From positions 124,001 through 188,000 of the forward strand of contig JABVXV010000065.1 in the NCBI GenBank assembly GCA_013365325.1: 64,000 bases of DNA, in the 5' to 3' direction. Origin of the DNA: Dipetalonema caudispina. Taxonomy: Eukaryota > Nematoda > Chromadorea > Rhabditida > Onchocercidae. The number at the start of each line of letters is the position of its first letter. Positions within the stretch are counted from its first letter, which is position 1. Shown in pieces: positions 18,211 through 31,132 of this stretch. The translations under genes were made by a program, and so were the position numbers. A model generated the notes under the pieces. That model was not told the origin of the DNA. It did no database searches and saw only the letters and a program-made list of their open reading frames with translations.

Positions 18211-18417
18211 TCACAAGTCATTTAATAAAGGTGTAAAGGGAATATCACCATCACCATCATCATCTTCATCAATGACGAACATTTCGAGCAACAATTTGAT
18301 AATACTATATATTGTAAAAAAAATACGAGATACAAAAACTACACAAAAGTTAATCACGACCTTCCAAAAAAGATAGTAACATAATAAAGGTAAGGTTAAA
18401 ATAATAAAAGCAAACAT
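18211..18417 (-). CDS. possible membrane microprotein (68 aa), unrecognised
   Basis: This single-exon frame of 68 codons opens with ATG and encodes two hydrophobic stretches (about 2-17 and 22-46), then an acidic run (DEDDDGDGD) and the ending IPFTPLLNDL. The layout of a membrane anchor with an acidic soluble tail is ordered for a chance frame. The acidic codons come from a GAT/GAC-rich tract that could also be a simple repeat. There is no recognised homologue and no splice or expression evidence. It lies between the SPCS1 start and the CFDP1 promoter. Confidence 0.25.
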   Translation of the reverse strand: MFAFIILTLPLLCYYLFWKVVINFCVVFVSRIFFTIYSIIKLLLEMFVIDEDDDGDGDIPFTPLLNDL

Positions 18418-19117
18418 AGTAAAAAAGAGAGGGAGAGAGAGAGAGAGAGGAAGAGCGCGAAGTAAAGTAAATAACTACGAAAGATTAACCCAATATAATC
18501 TTTATTAAAGACATCTCAAAAATATATCTAAGTGGATTTTCAACGATCAAATCCCTAAATCTGTTCTTTTTCCCTCATTCTCCTTTCTTCACTATCTTCT
18601 TTTATAAGAGAACTTAAAAATTTCAAATTACTAAGTTTATACTAAATTTAATTATTCCAAAATTTGGAACTGCTGAAAATCATTTAAAGATGGGCATATA
18701 TTCATTGAAAAAGGAGAACTCGTCTACATATATCAATAATGCAAAGTAGTGTAAATGCGGTTAAGTGGTTCAATTGTTGCTAATCACTTAATGTAAGGAA
18801 AAAAAAGTCAAATATCATTTTGTTGTAAAATTTAGTTTTACTAAAATTTGCAATAAAACTTATGATTGCATAGAATTTCAGCAAATTTCATTGAAAACTC
18901 ATTGTACTAATGGTATTTGTACGTACACACAAAGTACCATTACTCAACTTCCAACCCCAACTTTACTTGAACAACCCAAACTAAGAAATAAATTTTTCAA
19001 TCGACCATCGATGAAAACTCACAACTGTTCGAAGTTTGACACCTGTAAAATTCGCATTTATTCTCATCCATCATTCGATGGTTGCCCCTCCCCCCCCCCT
19101 CCCCCGGAGTAATTCGA

Positions 19118-19131
19118 TGACGTGACACGTG
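19118..19131 (+). promoter_or_regulatory. CRE/UPRE-like TGACGTGA next to an E-box CACGTG
   Basis: TGACGTGA (19118-19125) abuts CACGTG (19126-19131), 260 bp upstream of the CFDP1 start and just downstream of an unusual C-tract (19087-19106). TGACGTG-type cores bind bZIP factors such as XBP1, ATF and CREB, and CACGTG binds bHLH factors. The spacer also lies about 1 kb upstream of SPCS1 on the other strand. Function is inferred only from the motifs. Confidence 0.35.
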
Positions 19132-19390
19132 TTCTTACGTTATTGGGGAATTATGTGATATTTATGAGTTCGTGTGTTTCATCAAATACACAGACATGAA
19201 GAAAGTGAAGTATGGGACGTGTTTTAAGTGATTACGGACGTTTTTCTCTCTGAGAAATACGATTTATTTTTCTTTTAAACAATAGAAAAATTATTAAGAA
19301 ATTGATTTTTCACATTTAAAAAAAAAAAAAAAAAAAAGAAAGAATTTAATTTGTGATATAATTTATATTTTTTTGCAAATTTAGTAGCTA

Positions 19391-21220
19391 ATGTCTGGAA
19401 ACGACGAAGAAGAGAATGGTTCGGAAGATGATGAAGAATATGTACCATCAGATCCGGAAGAGGACATCGATGATGAACAGAATGAAAACAGTGGAAGTAG
19501 TGGTGATGATGGTGATGCGGTGAAAAGTAGTTCGATAACAGCATTACAGGAATCAAGGCAAGGAATTAAAATTTTAGTTGAATTTTGTTGTTGTAATTGT
19601 ATCTTGGTCGGTAAGTAAAGATGTTCAAATTCTTCTCGTCTAAACCATCATCCACTAGTACTCAATGATCCGATTTTATTTACTCATAGAAATAAATTTT
19701 GTAGATTTGATGTCGTCGATGGATTATCTTTTAGGTGAGATATAAATCAATGACGATATGGGATTATTCAGTTCCGTCATCCCTTTAGCAAGTTTTAGGC
19801 TGAGGCCTCTTTGTTTCACTAATTTCAGGACTTCTTGCCTGATTGCAGAATAATATGTAGATTCTCATAAAATCTACGGTATTCTATCTTTCTGCTTTTC
19901 AGTCGCATCTATGTCTTTATCCATTTCCTTTTCATCTGTTATTTCTCTTTTTGCTATTAATTTTGGCACAGCAAACGGTTATGAAGTTAATTTGCGGAAT
20001 TTGAATGAGTACGAGTAGCCATATTTGATTCTTTTGAGGAAGTTTTTTGTAATTTGCTATTTTAAGAGAGACAAATAAATCAGAGGAAACGGAAGATGAG
20101 CGACAGCGTAGGTTGAAATCGTTGTTTGAAGATTTCATTGGTGGAAACGATGCTAAGCCAAAATCGTCAACCAATCAAGCATTACCCGCGTAAGACTCTT
20201 AAAAATAATCCAACCTGAAAAATTCATTGTACGATAAAAAGTCACAATATTCATATTTAAGTACGTCAAATTTAGTTCCACTGCTGATGGTAAACGAGTA
20301 TCGATGACTATGAATGAAATTCCTAAATTAGCTGCTGAAACTTCTGACGATATATTCGGTAACATACCGGACAAGGAAGATATTTCGTACGTTCCATTTC
20401 GAGATGTTAATTTTACTCGTATTAATCGATTTAAATAAAATAGCCACAGATGTTAAAAACAAGCAGTGTTTAGTTGGAAGACAGTAAGGCGTTTGGAAGG
20501 CTAAGGTCTAGGTGGGGTCTCCTGGTACAGGGCATGCGATAATGAATATAAATCGTTCGTTGTCTTGACATCGTTTGATCTGTTTTCATTTACAGTTTAA
20601 CTCTGTCTATTATTTTGTTTTTAATTTCAGATTGAATAGCAGATCAGAACCTTGTGAAAGAGATGAAAAGCCATCTAGATTGGTACAAAGGGAAAAGTTA
20701 GTGCTTATGAATGAATTGGGACAAGCAGAACTTTGGGAATTTAACTGTTGATTGTTAATAAATGTTTAGGAGAAAAGCTTCGGATGGGTTAACAAGCGCA
20801 ATTAGTGCCTTGTCGAAAAAATCAAAAGTGAGCGTACTCGAAAAAACAGCGCAGGATTGGGGAGCCTTCAAAAATGAGACAGGAATTCAGGTTTTCGCTT
20901 CATTATTCTGCTTTTTTTTGGATCGTTTTCTTCAAGAATATCTTCGCGTCCTGAGCTAATTGATTTTTGAGTTTTATTTTTTATGGAATGGAATTCATCT
21001 CAAGTCCATAAAGGTTTTGGAAGCAGACATTGCTCTCGTAAAGCAGAAATGCATTTTTAAGCTCAATTAGCCGCTAAAATTAAAATTGCAGGAAGAATTG
21101 ACCAGTCACAACCGAGGGAAGCAGGGCTATGTTGATCGTGTGGAATTTTTATCTCGAACAGATTATCGACAGTTTGAAATCGAACGTGATGCTCGTAATG
21201 CTGTTCGTAACAAGAAATAA
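19391..21220 (+). CDS. CFDP1: craniofacial development protein 1 / BCNT homologue
   Basis: CFDP1 (BCNT, yeast Swc5) belongs to the SRCAP/SWR1 machinery that loads histone H2A.Z. Six exons (19391-19557, 20067-20189, 20276-20386, 20631-20696, 20770-20890, 21092-21220) join in phase to 238 residues. The N-terminus is strongly acidic ([18 protein letters not shown]), as in the family. The BCNT C-terminal domain covers about 156-238 with its signatures: [46 protein letters not shown]. An acceptor (AAATTTAG) lies 7 bases before the ATG and suggests trans-splicing. The first intron appears to use a GC donor (CAAG|GCAAGG). A normal GT donor at 19612 with an acceptor two bases further on also keeps frame, but it inserts an odd Cys-rich segment (FCCCNCILV). 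Confidence 0.92.
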
Positions 21221-21983
21221 TTTGCCCTGCCCTACATTGGCTTTAACTAAGATTTATCACAGGTTTTTGTGATCTCATGAGAAAGCAATCAACCTTCAGG
21301 ACTTCTATAGCAACGACAATCTTTTGGTGTTGATCTATTTAGTTGGCATCGTAAACGGTCATTCATCAGGGAATCTGGATTATTTCATTGTTAATGATGT
21401 AATCCTCGACACGAAGTTAAATCAAGAGAAAACAACTTCAGAAGTTGCTCCTGATTTTAATGTCAATGAAAACCAATCATAGATTGTATTACCTAGAATT
21501 ATTCGGCAATTCTCTACTTAGGCCTAATATTTCCCACTGATTTGTGAATGTTATGGAGCCAAGATGATTGCTGCCCATTATTATGTGTTATTTGCATTAT
21601 TTATTTGTAAAAATGTAGCTTTTGAATCTTTCAAGTTTTTTGAACTTTATTTGTTGAACTATACATCAATAAATTCAAACGTATGTACTTTGTCCTCATT
21701 TCCTTTCCATTCAGAAGTCTTTTTTCTCTTTTCCCAAAGTCAATTAATACGACTTTCACGTGATCTCTCAATATACTCTGGTCATGTACTACAAATCAGT
21801 CCTCACACCATATATGCCGGTTTTTCTAATTTACGTGAAATACCGTTATGTTTCCAAGTGGTGAAGAAGAAAGTAGGTCAAAGGGTAGTCATTATGATAA
21901 CAATGCTGTATTCTCCTTCAGAACAACCGTAACATTCAGCTGAGAGGTGAGAAAGATACCGGGGGGATGTGAAAATAAGCTGA

Positions 21984-22130
21984 TGTATTCCTCATTAATT
22001 TTTTACACTGAGGTGGACTTTCTGTATATTCCAAAATTTTCACTGAAATCTTAAGATGGTTTTTTTTTTTTTCAGTCAAAAAGCAAGTCACAGTACTAAT
22101 AGAACAATTAGAGAAATAGCAGCTGGTACA
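21984..22130 (+). repeat. duplicated ~140-bp unit, copy A
   Basis: The segment is closely similar to 22682-22820 in direct orientation. Shared parts include TTTTTTACACTGAGGT, CCAAAATTTTCACT, a T-tract ending in CAG, and GCAAGTCACAGTACTAATAG followed by AACAATT and GAAATAGCAGCTGGTAC. Both copies look like a T-rich acceptor followed by a short open frame, but no upstream exon can be assigned. The surrounding 21221-23014 holds no gene I can support. Confidence 0.8.
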
Positions 22131-22681
22131 AGCAAATTATTTTTAACCAGAACAAAAGCTACAGATATACTTTGGTAGATTTTAATGAGAAATAACACAA
22201 TAAACATTTTAAAAGAGGAAATGGTACTTGAAACAACATACGCATTGTGTTCCTAACGTGGAAATGCGTTAAAGAGAGCAAATGCAAGAAGAGAATTTTG
22301 GTGAAAAAAGAATTTTTCTCAAACGAAAGTCCTAATTAAAAGCAGCTCTCCTTTGCTAAAAATTGGATAAAGAAGGGGATGATGAGAAAAAAGAAGGAAA
22401 CATCAAAAAAATTAGTGAATGGAAAGAATTTTCCCCTGTTTTTAGTTTTGACAAAACATATATAAAGCAAGGCTTTTGATAAAAATTTTACAGTAACTTT
22501 CACAATTAAATCGAACAAGCGCTCATCAATTTGTTCGACTTTATTTTTTTTTTTTTGAAATTGCTAAACTTTTCACATTTAATTGTCGTAATGATTGCGC
22601 ACTGCATGTCCATATTCACTTCATCTTAATTCGGTTTCACGTGCGTCTCAAATTCTTGGCGTACAGCTGAAAAATCAGACT

Positions 22682-22820
22682 TGTATCCCTCATTATTTTT
22701 TTACACTGAGGTAGACTTTCTGATTATTCCAAAATTTTCACTAAAGGATGGTTTTTTTTCCCAGTCAACAAAGCAAGTCACAGTACTAATAGAACAATTG
22801 GTGAAATAGCAGCTGGTACT
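22682..22820 (+). repeat. duplicated ~140-bp unit, copy B
   Basis: This is the second copy of the unit at 21984-22130, about 700 bp downstream, with scattered substitutions and small indels (for example ATTAGAG against ATTGGTG, and a shorter T-tract). In one frame both copies read SHSTNRTI then EIAAGT, after which they diverge. Confidence 0.8.
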
Positions 22821-23014
22821 GTCCTCACAACTACTAACAGAATGGTTAGTGAAGCAGGTGCTACTATAACTACATAACTACAACTACTGGCATAGTAATC
22901 CGATAGCTGATTTTTCGATTTCCAAACTTTTCAAAAACCTATTTATTTCTGAAAGGGAACAACTTAACAAATTACTCGAAAACGCTTCTTGTTTCAATTT
23001 CATTCCCCTTAATT

Positions 23015-25194
<2,180 letters not shown>

Positions 25195-25893
25195 TTTTGT
25201 TCACTTTACAGAAATTACTTGATGAATGTAACTTATACTGAAAAAAATTTCAAAAGCTTATTTCTTAAAGGAAAAATCTATGATGGAATGAATAACTAAC
25301 AATGCGTAATAGTAAATGATAGATATTATCAATGTTAAATAATAAGGTAATTGTAAATCATTCACAAAGAGGAGGTTTGCTTCGTGTAAATGTAATTAAA
25401 TAATTGATGATGAGTAATAGTTAAGTAATTGATCATGATTAATCGATATATTCAACGTATGTATTAAAATTACTTGCTTCCAAAAAAAACGCAAATATTT
25501 AATATTTTAAGGAGAAATTTAGCAAACATTTAAAACATTAAAAGAAATCATAGTATCCGATAATGAATGCTAAGCAAATCACTGTTTATATAATGTAAAA
25601 AGGTGATTGAGAAATTGCTTAGGGAACTCTGACATTAAATAATTATTCACATAACATGCTTATATCACTCATCACTGATAATCAACACTTGGTGACAGTA
25701 ATTTATCAACCACTTTGTTTAAAGTGATTATAAGTAACAACAGGAACTTTACGGCACTTTCTTATTAGCACTTTTCTTGATGGCTTAAGTACATGCATAT
25801 CAACATGAAACTAACTTATGGATTGAAATGAAGAAATTTTGTTAAATGATGTTTTATAAACCACAAATACACAAAAATACATATACATACATT

Positions 25894-25896
<3 letters not shown>

Positions 25897-25938
<42 letters not shown>
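25897..25938. repeat. (TA)n microsatellite
   Basis: An uninterrupted TA dinucleotide run of about 42 bp lies in the REEP5 upstream region. Confidence 0.95.
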
Positions 25939-25941
<3 letters not shown>

Positions 25942-27106
25942 AAATGTATCATTTGATTACAAATTAATGAAATACTAAAATCTGAAATTTTAAGCCTCCC
26001 CATTATTCTTCTTAACAATTAGTCATTCTTTATAGCAAACTGTAAATCTATTAGTCACAATTGATTTTAAATAAAAAAGAAACTAAAACTGGTGAAATAA
26101 TATAAAGCATATTAAAAAAGGAAAAGCTAATAGTAGCCTGACAACCAGCTATGTCACAAAATATACATATAGGAAAGGAATAGTTAAGTATTTCAACTAC
26201 TCAGATAATCTCTCCTGTTAAGTGGTACTCAAGTTTCATTTACCCATAACTTAAATTACTGGATAAGTTGAAAGAAAAAAATGAAAAGGATGAAGAATTT
26301 CGTCGTTAATATTGCCAGAATGTCGAAAGAGGAAAAAGAAAAGAAAAAATGAAGGAAATAAGCAAACGCATTTATAAAAGTTGCAAAGTGTAAAAAAAAA
26401 AAAACTTTTTTTCCTGTAACTGTTTAAAATTTAGAAAAAAAAATGGAAATTATTCAATCTTTTAGTCGACAAACTACTTGATAAAAATTTTTCAGCTCTT
26501 TCTCATTCCTCTCTCTCTCTTTCTCTCTTTATCTTCGTAAAAAGAGAGGAAAAAATATACTCATTATACTTATCATAAGATAAATTATTACTCTGAAAAC
26601 TTATTACCAACTAAAAATCACTCCATAAATGAACTTTTACATTGCTTTCAAGGAAGTCATTACAATAATAAATGCAAAATTATTCCCTTAAAAAGTACAC
26701 ATTGAATCAACGCTGACATGTCAAATTTACTGGAGAAACAAAACATAAAGAAATGGAATTAATTTCAATTAGAAGAATTAAAATTACCAATACGATTAAT
26801 AGGATACAATAAACGGTATTTTTACAGTTGATAATAATTTTTATGTTTTAACTGAAAGAAGTGATAACCTGTCTTAGCAATGAAACAGGCAACAAAACAA
26901 TAATGAAAAAATTGATGATCAGTGAAGAAATATTAGAGTAAAAAAGAAAAATGAAAAATAAGCGAAAATAAAGTGGCAGAAAAAAAAAAAAAAGTTAAAA
27001 ACATAATTTTCCTTCTTTTCCAACAAAATTTCATCATCTTTTGAAGCTACTCTCCCTTCATTATTTGTTATTCAGTTTTAAATTCTAAAATAAGTGAACT
27101 GTGAAA

Positions 27107-27134
27107 AAGAAAGAAAGAAAGAAAGAAAGAAAGA
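27107..27134. repeat. (GAAA)n microsatellite
   Basis: About seven tandem GAAA units. Confidence 0.9.
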
Positions 27135-28061
27135 GTAGTCAACCAAAATATTTGTAAAATTATTACATACATTTGATAGATTTAGAAATTCGTTTACAAA
27201 GTAATGATGATTAAACATATAACTAACTATATAATAGATAATGATAGGATTATATTCAAATTTTACAAGATTATTCAATATTCATTGCAACACCATATAT
27301 TTTATTTCAATTTTCATGTTATTATTTTCAAAATTTTGAAATTAATTTGAAAAAAAAAAAATATGTAATGTAAAAGAAGAGGATAAAATAACGATTTAAA
27401 CTTTATAAAGTTACTTCGAATTCAATTAAAAAAATGACGAATTCCATTCTGAATTATAAATTCTTTCCATAATTCTTTTTTTTTTCTTTGTAAAATTAAA
27501 ACAAATTTCAAAATGTAGAAGATAAAATATTCTCATAATTTCATACTAAAAAAATAATCTTATCAAATAAATGCTACAAATAAGATCAAAAATCAAAAAC
27601 ATACAGGAAGAGGAAGAGAGGGAGAGAGAGAGAGAGAGAAAAAAAAAGAAGGAATAGATCGAAGAAATTAGGATATCCTAAAACATTTATACTTCTCATC
27701 ATATAAAATTATTTAAGTAATAAAATTAAAAAATTAAATTAAAATGAACCGAAAAAAAAAGAAAAGAGAAAAAGGAGTGGAATAAAAAAGGATAGAATAT
27801 AATTTTTCATAATTTATTGAAAATAATTATAACATATATGTATGTATAAAGATTACACTGATAGCATAACTTCAATGGAAAAATTATTAGAAAAATCTGA
27901 AATGAAATAAAGTATTTCATTTCATTTTAGGCAGCTGTTTAAAATGGACTGCAAAATAAATAAGGGATGCATCATTTCATCAACTAACTAAACTATACAT
28001 CCTTTGAAACCAGTTAGCACTAGCTACCAAGCTTAACACTGATATTTTGTGTGATGAACAA

Positions 28062-28190
28062 ACACAAACATACATACACACATACACACATACACACATA
28101 CACACATACACACACATATATATATATACATAGACAGACATACACATACACGTACACATACACACACACACACACACACATACATATTCA
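28062..28190. repeat. CA/CACATA-rich microsatellite block
   Basis: A compound array of ACACATAC-type units with an inner (TA)n and a pure (CA)n run spans about 130 bp. It creates a spurious Cys/Val/Tyr-rich frame on the minus strand. Confidence 0.9.
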
Positions 28191-28344
28191 TGCATTATGT
28201 AATAAAATTGATAAATAAACAGAGAGACAGACAAATTTAATTTAAACTAACCAATCAATTGGCTAAGAAATGAACTAGTCAATCACTTTAACATATCCAT
28301 ATCCTATCAGTTAATGTTAAGGCATATTTTAACAACTTTTATAT

Positions 28345-28370
28345 AAACAGACAGACAGACAGACAGACAT
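28345..28370. repeat. (ACAG)n microsatellite
   Basis: About six tandem ACAG units. Confidence 0.9.
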
Positions 28371-29317
28371 ATTTATATACATATAAACAATTGAATATTT
28401 GAAATGAAAATGTATGAAAATTGATGAATCAATAAATGAACATTTCAATTTTCCTTTCTTTTTTATGCACTAAAATTAAATCAGTTTCTTAACAAGTATT
28501 GTTTTAAATGTATGAAAGACATTGAAAGGAATATTGAGAATATATGAGAAGAATGTGAAAATGAGATAGAATTAGAGATTTAAATGGATGAGAAATAGCA
28601 ACATCTAAAGTAAACGATTATGTAAATATTTGTAATTATAAAAAAAAGTTTATTGAGAACAATAGATAAGAGAAGAGTTCAAAGGTAAGATGTGATAAGC
28701 TAAAGAATGTATCAATGATGATATTTGATAGAGTAAATATGTTGCAATTGATACAAATATGATGATCTATGAACTTTATTGACGAATAAACTTTCGCAGG
28801 GAGGAATGAATGAAATACAAATGACCTATGTATGATGATGATAAGTGTAAGTGTTGATAAATGAAATGGAAAATGGATGAAATTTTTATAGCAAATATTC
28901 AAATTTTACTTAAATTAATAGCTATTACTTATTAAGCATTCCATAATTGATTAATATAAAAGTATTAGTCAAGTGAAAAAGGAAGGAAATGTAATGATCT
29001 ATCTGATATGCATGAATGAAAATAAATATGATGGAATTTGTGGGGGGGGAAAAAAAAAAAAAAAAGGTTTTCGATGACCTTTTTCATTAAAATGATAGGA
29101 TAATTTTTTTTTTTTAAAATTATCTTTAAGTGATCCGAAATCATTTCTTTTATTTCATTTCATAACAATTACTTATATGATCAACTTAGAATCTTTAATC
29201 TTTTATCATTTTCCACAATTTTTACTTCTCTTATCTCTTTCTTCTCATCTTAATATCACTTGATAATAACAAGTTCAAAGATGAATTAATCCTTCTACCT
29301 CATCCCTTATCTCTCTT

Positions 29318-29344
29318 CCTCTCTCTCTCTCTCTCTCTCTCTCC
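29318..29344. repeat. (CT)n microsatellite
   Basis: A pyrimidine dinucleotide run within a longer CT-rich tract (29310-29365). Confidence 0.9.
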
Positions 29345-29459
29345 CTCCCTCTTTCGCTCTCCCTCACAATAAAGAATTGGAAAAAAATAGATTATTATCG
29401 AAATTATCGATTAATGAAGAAGAAATCGAACATAGGAACTTTTAGTTAAGAAACTAAGA

Positions 29460-29610
29460 GAGAGAGGGGGAGTGAGAGAGAGAGAGAGAGAGGGAAAGAC
29501 AGAAATTTTTTATAATAGAATATCTTGCTAAGGAGTGACAGAGAGAGGGAGTGTGAGAGAGAGAGAGAGAAAGACAGAAATTTTTTATAACAGAATATCT
29601 TGCTAAGGAT
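29460..29610. repeat. tandem duplication of a ~75-bp GA-rich unit
   Basis: Two adjacent copies share a GA-run followed by AAAGACAGAAATTTTTTATA and GAATATCTTGCTAAGGA. The copies are about 78 bp apart and nearly identical, which points to a recent slippage or unequal-exchange event. Confidence 0.85.
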
Positions 29611-29912
29611 TGAAGAAATTTTAGCATTTAAATCACTGATATTATGGAATATAATACACGACTTATATCACTCTTTCTATTCCAAATACACTTATCAACT
29701 TTGGAATCAGATTAATTAATAATCAATTTAGGATTCAAGCTTAATGGTAAAATTATACTAATATATAATTTTTGAAAGTTTTGAAATTGAAAATTTAAAA
29801 GTTACAGAAGTATAAAAATTTGTCATAACCAAATAAACTATTATTCAAATCTTTCCTTCATATATATATATATATGCATATTATAAAACATCTTCCTCCT
29901 TCTTTCTTTTTC

Positions 29913-29914
29913 TC

Positions 29915-29945
<31 letters not shown>
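29913..29945. repeat. (CT)n microsatellite
   Basis: A second long CT dinucleotide run in the gene-free stretch. Confidence 0.9.
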
Positions 29946-29949
<4 letters not shown>

Positions 29950-31132
29950 TTCTTCCCATATATATCTATATACATATGATAAAATATTATTTAATCAGAC
30001 GTTCGAAATGTAAAACATGTAAATGGTAAATAAGATATGAATCATTGATTCAACGTTTATTATACGAATGATATGTCAGATATGTAAAATACATAAAAAT
30101 AAACAATATTTATTTTTTAATGATTGAAATAAAAAATATACATCAAATGATACTAATAGGAAAATTATGTATCGGAAAAAAAAACAAACAATAAATGGTT
30201 TCATTTTAATAATCATTGAAAATTTGAAATTTTCAAGCAAATATGAGGAATTAAGAATAGATATACATGAATATGATAAAAAAAAAAACTCTCAAAATAT
30301 TTTTTGCCACTAATACTTCTATAATTTATTCATTCTTTTTAACTCATTTAATTTCATCAATTTTCTATGCTTCATTTTTTCTTATAACTTTTCACTTTCT
30401 TCTAATTTCTAAAATAGCAATCAATGATATATTTACAATAAAATAGCAGAATTCATGCCGAATAATCATAATTTTCTAGCAGTTTATTCAAAAAAAAAAA
30501 GAAAAAAAGCAAACCCGTAAAAGTAGTGAATCACAGATAAAGTGCTTGAATATTACAAAGCAAAATTCACGGAAAATTCAAGAGTTCAGAAAATTATGGT
30601 CAATAAATAAACAAAAATTTCAGTTATTTTTGAAGTATATTGCAAACATAATAACTCATAATAACTCACTTCCATAATAACTCACTTTTCTAATTTTATT
30701 TCTAATTTTATAAGGGGGCCTTAAACCTCAGATACATTATCGTGAGTGCCGAACAAAGAATTGTTCAGTATATTGGAATGTAATATACACAGTTTACAGT
30801 ACAGAAATGCGTATCGATTGATCAAGTGGACTTGAAAAATTTATGGATTGCGAAATGAAAATCGGAGCATTTTTCAAAACGCTAAATAAACTTGAATGTT
30901 TTTGAAGAAAATAAAAAATCTGCAAAAATTTTTGCAATATTTTTTTTTTTTTTTTTTAGATAAACAGTATAAAAGTGCTTGTAAAGAGGAACGATGGGAT
31001 GGCAAAAGTCTACTCATAATCAGTAATTAAAAAAACCATTTCAATTTCATTTCTAATCATGCAATTTTTTCGTAACGAATAGGCAAGCAGCACAACAAAT
31101 GGCATCTGTGTAAATAAAGAATAAAGACATGG

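Larger units (their letters stand above)
25195..31132. other. gene-free, microsatellite-rich stretch
   Basis: Nearly 6 kb lie between the REEP5 start and the RAB3GAP2 stop without a supported exon, RNA gene or conserved protein. Base composition is more AT-rich than the genic parts, with many simple repeats (listed separately) and purine tracts. Open frames here follow repeats, for example a Cys/Val/Tyr-rich minus-strand frame over the CA-rich block at 28062-28190. The part next to 25194 must hold the REEP5 promoter. Confidence 0.65.

Noticed and set aside
21564..21932. 122-codon ATG frame on the plus strand downstream of CFDP1
   Set aside because: No recognisable protein and mixed composition. 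Splicing it to the duplicated units gives only a few codons before a stop. A frame of this length can arise by chance in 64 kb searched in six frames.
27980..28234. 84-codon Cys/Val/Tyr-rich minus-strand frame resembling a Cys-rich peptide
   Set aside because: It is produced entirely by the CA/TA microsatellite and has no coding character.
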